A stretch of 46,986 bases of DNA from Pirellulaceae bacterium (GTDB lineage Bacteria > Planctomycetota > Planctomycetia > Pirellulales > Pirellulaceae). The position numbers and the translations under genes were made by a program. Shown here piece after piece: positions 8,421 to 15,196 of the stretch (position 1 is the stretch's first letter; the number at the start of each line of letters is the position of its first letter). The stretch spans positions 1 through 46,986 of the forward strand of contig JAHDXO010000026.1 in the NCBI GenBank assembly GCA_023382975.1, written 5' to 3'. Below the pieces are notes generated by a model that saw only the letters and a list, made by a program, of their open reading frames with translations, searched no databases and had not been told where the DNA came from.

Positions 8421-9812
8421 ATGAAGTCACTTGCGATCTCGCGACGGACATTGCTCAAGGGAGCGGGCGCCGCGGTGGCCCTGCCTTGGCTGGAAGCGAT
8501 GGGCGGCAGCGGCGCCGCGGCGGGGGAAGTGTCGAAGATCCCCACGCGGATCGCGTTCTTCTACGTGCCCAACGGCGTTCATATGCCGGCGTGGCGTCCC
8601 AAGTCGGAAGGCGAGTTGACGGAGTTGCCGACGACGCTTCAGCCGCTGGACAAGGTCAAGGAGCACATCGTCGTCGTCAGCGATTTGGCCGCCGATCACT
8701 GCCGCGGCACCAGCGCTTCGCACGAACCGACCGGCGGCGGCTATTTGGTGGGCGCCAAGTGCAAGCATTCGGAGGTTCCCGAAGTCGCTGGCGCTTCGGT
8801 CGATCAGTTGGCCGCGCGCGAGGTAGGGCTCGACACGCCAGTGGATGCGCTCGCGTTGGGGATCGATCCGGGCAGCCGCGGCGATCATGGGTACAGCGGC
8901 ACGTACATGTCGAACATCTCCTGGCGCAGCCAGACGACTCCCGCGGCCCTGGAACTGAATCCCAAGCAGTTGTACGAACGGCTGTTCCGCGGCAAGCCAG
9001 CGCGGCAACCCGACTGGAATGCTCTGACCGCGTCACCGGCGGCCGCCAGCGATTCGGCAGCGGCCAGCGTACTGGACCTTGTCCGCGACGAAGCACGCGA
9101 CCTGCAAAGAAAGCTGGGCTACTCGGATCGCCGGAAGATGCAGGAATTCCTCGAAGGACTGCGGAGCGTGGAACGGCGAGTGGGGCAAGCGGAGGCCGAC
9201 GACCACGGCCACCATGCCGAGGGCCTTGCCACCGATCCGCTGGCCGGCGTCGACGATCCTCGCCTGCCGAAATTGATCATTCCGGAAGGACGAGGCATTC
9301 CGCCGACGTACGCCGAGCACGTCAACTTGATCCTGGACATTCTGACGCTGGCGTTCCAGACGGATCAAACCCGCATCGCCAGCTTCATGTTCTCGTACGA
9401 GAAATCGGGCCGGTCGTACAAGGAGATCGACGCGCCGGGTTCGCATCATTCGAATTCGCACCACAACGGCGAGGCAGAGAAGCATCGGGCGCTGACGCGC
9501 ATCAACTCGCATCACGTCGAGCTATTCGCGCGGATGCTGCAGCGGATGTCGGAGATCCAGGAAGGCGACGGTACGCTGCTGGATCACGTCATGATTTCCT
9601 TCGGTTCAGGGATCAGCGACGGCAACCGACACAACAACGACGACCTGCCGTTGCTGGTGGCCGGAGGGGGCGGCGGACGAGTGCGTGGCGGACGCCACGT
9701 GAAGCTTGGCAAGAAGACGCCCATCTGCAACCTGTACCTGGAAATGCTCGCCGCTTTGGGAGTCGAGCGGTCGCAGTTCGGCGACAGCACCGGTCGCCTG
9801 GACCTGTCGTGA
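8421..9812 (+). CDS. DUF1552 domain protein, Tat-exported
   Basis: This 463-residue protein has a twin-arginine signal at residues 7-24 (SRRTLLKG, then an Ala-rich core). The body matches DUF1552, a planctomycete and verrucomicrobial family of alkaline-phosphatase-like fold with unknown activity. Recognisable stretches are RIAFFYVPNGVHMPAW at about 43-58, the SASHEPTGGGYL segment, and the C-terminal HVMISFGSGISDGNRHNN with LLVAGGGGG. The start has an AGGAG site 8 bases upstream. It is followed, with overlap or near-overlap, by the PSCyt/DUF1592 protein, its usual partner; in many genomes the order is the reverse. The pair is thought to act outside the cytoplasm on an oxidised or polymeric substrate, but no function is proven. 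Confidence 0.92.
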   Translation: MKSLAISRRTLLKGAGAAVALPWLEAMGGSGAAAGEVSKIPTRIAFFYVPNGVHMPAWRPKSEGELTELPTTLQPLDKVKEHIVVVSDLAADHCRGTSASHEPTGGGYLVGAKCKHSEVPEVAGASVDQLAAREVGLDTPVDALALGIDPGSRGDHGYSGTYMSNISWRSQTTPAALELNPKQLYERLFRGKPARQPDWNALTASPAAASDSAAASVLDLVRDEARDLQRKLGYSDRRKMQEFLEGLRSVERRVGQAEADDHGHHAEGLATDPLAGVDDPRLPKLIIPEGRGIPPTYAEHVNLILDILTLAFQTDQTRIASFMFSYEKSGRSYKEIDAPGSHHSNSHHNGEAEKHRALTRINSHHVELFARMLQRMSEIQEGDGTLLDHVMISFGSGISDGNRHNNDDLPLLVAGGGGGRVRGGRHVKLGKKTPICNLYLEMLAALGVERSQFGDSTGRLDLS

Positions 9813-11734
9813 AGAAGTTGCCCATGCCGATTTCCACACAATCCTCTCGAGTCGGCGAGTGCCACCGTTTGGCCGCGGTCATCCTGGTGTTGACCTGCGC
9901 CGCTCCTGCGCATGCGCAGCCGGGCAGGCACGAAGATCCACTCTCGTGGGACCGCAACGTGGGCGGGCTGTTCCGACGCTACTGTTACAGTTGCCACAAC
10001 GAGGAACAAACTCGCGGCGACGTCAACTTGGCGATGGACACCGACCCCCGGCTGATCCTGAAGCACCGCGAGAAATGGGAAGTCGCCTCGCACCTGCTGG
10101 AGAGCGAGGACATGCCGCCGGCGGACGCCGCGGCGCGTCCCAACGCGAACGAGCGCAAGTTGATGCTCCAGTTTCTGGAGCAGACACTCACCGATCTGAA
10201 CTGCGATTCGGTCAACGACCCGGGCCCGCCGCCGTTGCGGAGGCTGAACCGCACCGAGTACGACAACGCGATCCTGGACTTGACCGGCCTGGACCTGCGT
10301 TTGGCCGAGGATTTTCCGCCGGACCCCAGCAGTTTCGGTTTCGACAATATCGGCCCGGCCCTCACCTTTACGCCTGTCCAGGTCGAACAGTACCACGCGG
10401 CTGCTCGAATGGCGGTCCAGGCGGTCGTCGACGTCCGGGAAACGTCGCCCGATCGATATACTCGCATGTTCGGCGGCGACGACAAGACCGACGCGGACGC
10501 CACTCGCGAGGTGATCCGGCGTTTCACCACTCGTGCCTTTCGCCGGCCCGCCGCCGAACCGTTCATCGAGCGGCTGACCGGCCTCTACCAGAAGAGCCGC
10601 GAAGCGGGCGAAGATCGCCAGACTGCGCTGCAGCATGTCTTCACCGCCGTGCTGATGTCGCCGCGGTTCCTGATCCGCGTCGAAGAGAATCGCGAATCGT
10701 CGAACGAGCCGTACCGCATCGACGACTACGAACTGGCTACGCGCCTGAGTTTCTTTCTCTGGTCGCGTCCGCCCGACGAAACCTTGCTGCAATTGGCAGC
10801 CGGAGGCCGTTTGAGTGAACCGGAGACACTTCGCTCCCAAACCTTGCGCATGCTGAAGGACGAGCGCAGCCAGGCGCTGGTGAAAAACTTCTTCGGCCAA
10901 TGGCTGGGGTTGCGAGGCATCGCATCGCACCAGGTGGACGCGGACGTTTTTCCGGACTACGACGCGGAGTTGGGCGGATTGATGCTGGCCGAAGTCGAGT
11001 CGCTGCTGGCGGGGCTCGTCCAGCAGGATCGGCCGGTCACCGACCTGATCGACGCCGACTATGCCTACTGGAACGAGCGGTTGGCGAAGCACTACGGTCT
11101 GGACTCGGTGCGCGGTTCCGAACTACGGCGGGTGACGCTGATGGACCGGCGCCGCGGCGGGGTGCTCACGTCGGCCGCGCTGCTGATGCTGCAGTCCGAC
11201 CCGAACCGCACCAACGTGCCGCGGCGCGGCAACTACGTCGCGGACCGCATTCTGGGCACTGCTCCGCCGCCTCCGCCGCCCGACGTCCCCGCCTTGGAAG
11301 TCGCGGCGGACGGGAAACCCGTACCGCTGCGGGAACTGCTGGAGAAACACCGCGCATCTCCCGCTTGTGCCAGTTGCCACGCGAGGATCGATCCGCTGGG
11401 ATTCGCCCTGGAAAACTACGACGCGCTCGGCCGTTGGCGAACGCACGACGCCGGAAAACCGATCGACGCTTCCGGCCAACTTCCCGACGGCACGGAACTG
11501 GATGGGCCCGTCGCCTTGAAGGATGTGCTGCTGAAATCGCGCGAGGCGTTTGTGCGGAGTTTCGCCAAGAATCTGCTCATCTATGCATTAGGCCGAGGGC
11601 TGGAGGAAGTCGACCAATGCGTGATCCGCGACATGATCGCGGCAGCGAACGCGGAGGAAGACCATTTTTCCGCAATCGTCCTGGCCCTGGTCAACAGTCG
11701 TCCCTTCCTGTACCGTCGCAATCCCGAGTTCTGA
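9809..11734 (+). CDS. DUF1587/1592/1588/1585 protein with cytochrome-c-like motif
   Basis: This is a planctomycete multi-domain envelope protein of 641 residues if the GTG at 9809 is used, which overlaps the previous stop as GTGA. The ATG at 9824 would give 636 residues. A signal peptide ends near AAPAHA (residue 36). A heme-type CxxCH motif (CYSCH, 59-63) lies in the PSCyt1-like region. It is followed by the DUF1587 segment (LRRLNRTEYDNAI), DUF1595/1592 (TRAFRRPA, LATRLSFFLWSRPP), DUF1588 (RRGGVLTSAALLMLQS, TNVPRRGNYV), a second CxxCH (CASCH, 520-524) and the DUF1585 tail. These proteins accompany DUF1552 genes. Probable redox role at the cell envelope, unproven. Confidence 0.9.
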   Translation: MKKLPMPISTQSSRVGECHRLAAVILVLTCAAPAHAQPGRHEDPLSWDRNVGGLFRRYCYSCHNEEQTRGDVNLAMDTDPRLILKHREKWEVASHLLESEDMPPADAAARPNANERKLMLQFLEQTLTDLNCDSVNDPGPPPLRRLNRTEYDNAILDLTGLDLRLAEDFPPDPSSFGFDNIGPALTFTPVQVEQYHAAARMAVQAVVDVRETSPDRYTRMFGGDDKTDADATREVIRRFTTRAFRRPAAEPFIERLTGLYQKSREAGEDRQTALQHVFTAVLMSPRFLIRVEENRESSNEPYRIDDYELATRLSFFLWSRPPDETLLQLAAGGRLSEPETLRSQTLRMLKDERSQALVKNFFGQWLGLRGIASHQVDADVFPDYDAELGGLMLAEVESLLAGLVQQDRPVTDLIDADYAYWNERLAKHYGLDSVRGSELRRVTLMDRRRGGVLTSAALLMLQSDPNRTNVPRRGNYVADRILGTAPPPPPPDVPALEVAADGKPVPLRELLEKHRASPACASCHARIDPLGFALENYDALGRWRTHDAGKPIDASGQLPDGTELDGPVALKDVLLKSREAFVRSFAKNLLIYALGRGLEEVDQCVIRDMIAAANAEEDHFSAIVLALVNSRPFLYRRNPEF

Positions 11735-11740
11735 ACCGCC

Positions 11741-12925
11741 ATGCGTCAATTTGCGGAAGCCGCGGTCGTCCATGCCCAGCAGCGACATGGCCTGACGCTT
11801 GAGATCACCCCGTTGGGCGTGCCGGCGGCGGAACGCATCCTGGACGCCCAGCGCGAACGTGGCGACGCCGCCGAGTTCGACTCGCTGGCCCTGTGCTACG
11901 GCAGTTGGCTGGGCGAGGTCGCCGTGCAGCATTTCGCGGCCCAGTGGGTCGGGATGCATGAACCCCATCCGCCACGTCTGCAGGTGGCCGGCGTTTTGTG
12001 CAGCCCCATCGAAGCCGTGGCGCGACGGCTGCAAAGTTCGGCCGAGCCGCCGCTCGGTCGCCGACTGCAGGAGCTGGCCGCGTGGGTTGCCGATCTGCAC
12101 GCCGCGGAGGCCGCGCGCGAGCGGAATCGGCGAGCCTGGGACGAACTGGCCTGCGAGCCCAAATTCGTCCAAACCGAAGGAATCAACGAACTGCTCATGG
12201 ATCCCGAGACGGCGGAGGCGGCGCTCGACCCTTGGCTGCGAGATCTGCCTCGGCCCGGCTCCACGCTGCTCTGCCTGGCCGCCGGCGGGGGCACCCACAG
12301 CGTGCTTTACGCCTTGGCCGGATTCCGCGTCACGGTGGTCGACATCAGCCCGCGGATGCTGGCCGTCGATCAGCAGTTGGCTGCCGCCTACCGCTCGGCG
12401 CCAGTCTCGTTTCGTCACGGCCACGAAGTTCACGTCGCGACGCTGCTGACTTCGATGGACGACCTCTCGGCACTGGAAGATGCGAGTTTCGACTGCGTCC
12501 TGCAACCGGTCAGCGCGTGTTACCTGCCCGACCCGCTGCCGGTGTACGCGGAAGTCGCGCGGGTACTTCGCGACGGCGGTCGCTACGTAGTGCAGCACAA
12601 GCAACCGGCCTCGCTGCAAGCCAGCGGAACCGCGAGCAACGACGGGTATCGCGTCGTGCATCCCGCCTTTTCAGGTCGCCTCGCTTCCAGCAGTGCGTCG
12701 AGCGAACGGCATTTGGAGCGAGAGACCCTGGAGTTCATCCACCCGCTGGATACGCTCGTGGGCGGACTGTGCCGCAGCGGATTCGTCATCGAAGATTTCC
12801 AAGAACCGCCCCGAGCCGACGCCTGGGCGGCCGTGGGAAGCGACCAACACCGAGCCTGCTTTTTGCCGCCCTACCTGAAAATCAAAGCCCGCCGCTTGAA
12901 CCGGAATCGACAACCACAGGGTTGA
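11741..12925 (+). CDS. SAM-dependent methyltransferase with N-terminal extra domain
   Basis: This 394-residue protein starts 6 bases after the PSCyt-type gene, so it is probably in the same operon. Residues 130-300 form a class I methyltransferase: motif I is LCLAAGGGTH (177-186), the acidic motif II residue is Asp201 (VVDISPRML), and a post-motif strand reads SFDCVLQPVSACYLPD. It would methylate an unidentified acceptor. The first ~115 residues are a separate alpha/beta domain (SLALCYGSWLGEVAVQHF) that I do not recognise. The last ~16 residues (from KIKARRL) coincide with a repeat found again near 17864, so the C-terminus may have been extended by that repeat. No signal peptide is seen, so it is cytoplasmic despite exported neighbours. 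Confidence 0.85.
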   Translation: MRQFAEAAVVHAQQRHGLTLEITPLGVPAAERILDAQRERGDAAEFDSLALCYGSWLGEVAVQHFAAQWVGMHEPHPPRLQVAGVLCSPIEAVARRLQSSAEPPLGRRLQELAAWVADLHAAEAARERNRRAWDELACEPKFVQTEGINELLMDPETAEAALDPWLRDLPRPGSTLLCLAAGGGTHSVLYALAGFRVTVVDISPRMLAVDQQLAAAYRSAPVSFRHGHEVHVATLLTSMDDLSALEDASFDCVLQPVSACYLPDPLPVYAEVARVLRDGGRYVVQHKQPASLQASGTASNDGYRVVHPAFSGRLASSSASSERHLERETLEFIHPLDTLVGGLCRSGFVIEDFQEPPRADAWAAVGSDQHRACFLPPYLKIKARRLNRNRQPQG

Positions 12926-12949
12926 AAACCGGAGCTGCCAACTTGGCAC
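12877..12949. repeat. Dispersed repeat, copy 1
   Basis: This 73-bp stretch aligns without gaps to 17864-17936, with high identity over the blocks ATCAAAGCCCGCCG and TTGAAAACCGG and the dyad-containing GCTGCCAACTTG. It covers the 3' end and stop codon of the methyltransferase gene and the start of the spacer. It may be a mobile or extragenic repetitive sequence. Confidence 0.7.
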
Positions 12950-12995
12950 CTTCGCGCACAGCATATCTCTCATTTGAGACGTCGGGATCAACTGT

Positions 12996-13292
12996 TCACG
13001 GGAACAAACGCGGGAAATCGCGCGAGGCGTCCACGACACGGAGTATGTCGACACCGTCGTTCTTGGGGCGATAGACAACAATCCACCGCTTGTGCCGAAA
13101 GTAGAGCCAGCCGTCTGGGAAGTCGGGATGGCGTTGGCCAAGTTTCGGATTGGCCGCGTAGAAGTCCGCTTTTTGCTGAATTTCCTCAACGATGCTGCGC
13201 GCCGTACCGGGACGCCCCGCCTCGACCGCGATCCAGTACGCAATCTCCGTAAGTTCGTCCTCGGCGGTTGAGGTCCATTCCGCGCGAGCCAT
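12996..13292 (-). CDS. ParE/RelE-superfamily toxin
   Basis: This 98-residue protein matches the ParE-like branch of the RelE/ParE toxins: an N-terminal strand (AEWTSTAEDELTEIAYWI), helix pair, and the terminal strands YFRHKRWIVVYRP and VDILRVVDASRDFP, the family signature. ParE members poison DNA gyrase and RelE members cleave mRNA; which applies here cannot be told by sight. The ATG shares its A with the stop codon of the upstream antitoxin-like gene (TGATG at 13290-13294), so the pair is translationally coupled. An alternative TTG one codon earlier is unlikely. It lies at the 3' end of an accessory island on the minus strand. Confidence 0.9.
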   Translation of the reverse strand: MARAEWTSTAEDELTEIAYWIAVEAGRPGTARSIVEEIQQKADFYAANPKLGQRHPDFPDGWLYFRHKRWIVVYRPKNDGVDILRVVDASRDFPRLFP

Positions 13293-13552
13293 CAACGCTC
13301 TCCGGATTGACCCTGCAGACGCTCTTGAACTCGGAGCATAACTGCGTCGACGTCCAAGGGCCGTGTTTCCCCACGCTGGCTTTGCTCCGCTGCGGGCTCG
13401 GTTTCACGGAGGAAACGATCGAGTTCTTCCTGGTACAAGCGAAACTCGCGCACGCTCTGTTCCGGCGTCAAATCAGCATCGCCGTCGTTCAGTCGCCTGC
13501 CGAGAAAATGATAGAACGCCTGAATGGGACTCTCAGAAATACCGGCGATCAT
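13292..13552 (-). CDS. Antitoxin-like partner of the ParE-type toxin
   Basis: This is an 86-residue acidic protein from the ATG at 13552, which has an AAGGA site 9 bases upstream; an ATG at 13582 would add ten residues that include three consecutive cysteines. The core SPIQAFYHFLGRRL, then ADLTPEQSVREFRLYQEEL, resembles small acidic proteins encoded just before RelE/ParE toxins, and the C-terminus is charged and probably disordered until bound to toxin. The stop overlaps the toxin start. No helix-turn-helix or AbrB fold is visible, so DNA-binding autoregulation would need another factor, perhaps the HTH protein just upstream. Confidence 0.75.
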   Translation of the reverse strand: MIAGISESPIQAFYHFLGRRLNDGDADLTPEQSVREFRLYQEELDRFLRETEPAAEQSQRGETRPLDVDAVMLRVQERLQGQSGER

Positions 13553-13561
13553 ACAGCAGCA

Positions 13562-13566
13562 TCCTT
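13562..13566 (-). promoter_or_regulatory. Ribosome binding site deciding the antitoxin start
   Basis: On the minus strand this reads AAGGA, 9 bases before the ATG at 13552. The upstream ATG at 13582 has no comparable site. Confidence 0.5.
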
Positions 13567-13649
13567 CATCATCTTCGTCCATTCCAGCAACGCCACCATT
13601 CAGTCTACGACACCCGCTCCGGCGCGGCAAGCCTGCGGAACCGAGCGGG

Positions 13650-13877
13650 CTACTCGCCGGCCAGGAACAAATCTGCCGAGACGTGAAAGAACTTGGCCAG
13701 TTGGCCGCGGCTGGTTGCATCGATGGATTGCGAACCGTCGAGAATCGTGGCGAGCGCCCGCTTTGGAATGGCGGTTACGGCAGCCACATCTTCGACGGTC
13801 GCGCCGCGCGCTTCCAGCAGGTGAGCAGCCATTGCTTGCCGCGCATTGTTCGCGTTGCAGGCGTGGGATCGGAGCAA
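13650..13877 (-). CDS. XRE-family HTH protein, probably N-terminally truncated
   Basis: This frame gives 75 residues from a TTG or 60 from the ATG at 13832. The segment HLLEARGATVEDVAAVTAIP and the following ALATILDG and GQLAKFFHVSADLFL match the helix-turn-helix of HigA-type antitoxins and related XRE regulators. Usual HigA-like proteins of this kind carry about 50 more N-terminal residues; those are not visible, so this is likely a remnant or a minimal DNA-binding protein. It shares the reading frame of the upstream TPR gene, separated only by that gene's TAG and 18 sense codons. It lies 97 bases before the antitoxin start and could be its regulator. No good ribosome site is visible. Confidence 0.55.
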   Translation of the reverse strand: MLRSHACNANNARQAMAAHLLEARGATVEDVAAVTAIPKRALATILDGSQSIDATSRGQLAKFFHVSADLFLAGE

Positions 13878-13931
13878 TCGCGTAGCGAGTGGGAATGCGC
13901 CGGGGGAAGTTGCGCGGGGATGGTCTCGATG

Positions 13932-15083
13932 CTACAGCATCTGCAACGCCCGCGCGACTTTTTGGGCGTGGTGCGGAACGCCGAGCATCTCGAAGAGGGC
14001 CTTGGCCTTTTCGTAGTGCCGCCAGGCCTGCTCGCGGTCGCCGGTCTCGCGGTAGAGGTTGCCGAGGTTGAAATACATCGCGGCGGAAGTGTGCTGATCG
14101 CCGATGCGTTCGGTAATCTTCAGCGACTTGTCGAAGTATTCCAGAGCCCGAGCCGTGTCGCCCTTTTGCCGGTACACGCTGGCCAGATTGCCGTAATCCT
14201 TGGCCATACCCGGCTCGTCCCCGATCCGCCGGTGAATCTCCAGGCCTCTTTCGATCATGCGGATCGCCTCGTCGAACTGGCCCATTTCCCGGTGCACGTT
14301 GCCGAGGTTGCCGTACTGTATGGCCGATGTCGGTTCGTCGCCCAGCCGCTCGCTGATCTCAAGACTCTTCAGATATATCTCGATCGCGCGGTCGTAGCGT
14401 CCCTGCTGTTGATAGACGCTGCCAAGGTTGCCGTATTGGTTAGCGGATAAGCGATGTTCGCCCAAACGCAGGGAGATGGCCAGGCTCTTCTCGTACGCCT
14501 CAATCGCCCGCTCAAAATCGCCTTGGTACATGTAGACATTGCCCAAATTGCCGTAGCCCACGGCCAGTCCCGCTTCGTCGCTGATTTCCTCCATGATTCG
14601 AATGACCTTCTTGTAGTGCTCCGCTGCTTGCGGGTATTGACCCTGCATCGTGTAGAGCGCACCGATTTCGCTGTAGTTCACGCCTTGCAGCCGCCGGTCG
14701 CCCAGCCGTTCTGCCAAGCCCAATGATTGTTGCAACAGCGCCATCGCCTGCCGGAAATCGCCGCGTTGCCCACACAGCCGGCCCAGAGTTCCGGCGGCCA
14801 TGCATTGAATGTCCAAGTCCCCCGCCTGTTCGCCTTTGTCCAACGCCGCAAAGAAACACCGTTCAGCGTCATCCCAGCGGCCCGCGTGCAAGAGTTGTTC
14901 TCCCAGGGCGATGCAATCATCGCCCGACATCTCGTCCAAATCCTGAACCGAACCACCCGCAGCCGCCTGCGTCTGGGCCTGCTGGAGCATCATCAGGATC
15001 TGTTCGTCCGACACGCCCGCCAACTGCGGATGCTGGGAACGAAGTTCAGCAATGAAGGTCTGAATTTCCGGCGGCAGGTTCAT
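13932..15083 (-). CDS. TPR-repeat protein adjoining the HSP90 gene
   Basis: This 383-residue protein starts at an ATG with a strong AGGAG site (15090-15094) 6 bases upstream. Residues 1-65 form an N-terminal helical segment with a Q/A-rich end (QQAQTQAAAG). From about residue 70 to the end it consists of some eight tetratricopeptide repeats of the 40-residue kinesin-light-chain type, recognised by the recurring YGNLGNVY...GDFERAIEAYEKSL pattern. There is no signal peptide or enzymatic domain; TPR arrays bind partner proteins. It lies 106 bases downstream of the HSP90 gene on the same strand, so a co-expressed complex is likely. In eukaryotes TPR co-chaperones bind HSP90 tails; the parallel here is inference. 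Confidence 0.9.
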   Translation of the reverse strand: MNLPPEIQTFIAELRSQHPQLAGVSDEQILMMLQQAQTQAAAGGSVQDLDEMSGDDCIALGEQLLHAGRWDDAERCFFAALDKGEQAGDLDIQCMAAGTLGRLCGQRGDFRQAMALLQQSLGLAERLGDRRLQGVNYSEIGALYTMQGQYPQAAEHYKKVIRIMEEISDEAGLAVGYGNLGNVYMYQGDFERAIEAYEKSLAISLRLGEHRLSANQYGNLGSVYQQQGRYDRAIEIYLKSLEISERLGDEPTSAIQYGNLGNVHREMGQFDEAIRMIERGLEIHRRIGDEPGMAKDYGNLASVYRQKGDTARALEYFDKSLKITERIGDQHTSAAMYFNLGNLYRETGDREQAWRHYEKAKALFEMLGVPHHAQKVARALQML

Positions 15084-15117
15084 GTATTTCTCCTTTCGAA
15101 TCGTCTCTCTGAGAAAA

Positions 15118-15196
15118 CCGCTAATCAACGCTGATGAACGCTAATGGAGATTCCGGGTTCGTGTATTCCCTAGCGTTGAATAGCGTTCATCAGCGG
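15118..15196. repeat. Inverted array of 10-bp units between HSP90 and TPR genes
   Basis: Three direct 10-bp units (CCGCTAATCA, ACGCTGATGA, ACGCTAATGG; 15118-15147) are mirrored after a 19-bp spacer by three inverted units (15167-15196, reading on the minus strand CCGCTGATGA, ACGCTATTCA, ACGCTAGGGA). A 14-bp stretch (15130-15143) is exactly complementary to 15181-15194. The right half overlaps the HSP90 stop codon. It could be a hairpin in the message, a regulator site with helical periodicity, or an extragenic repeat. Confidence 0.75.
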
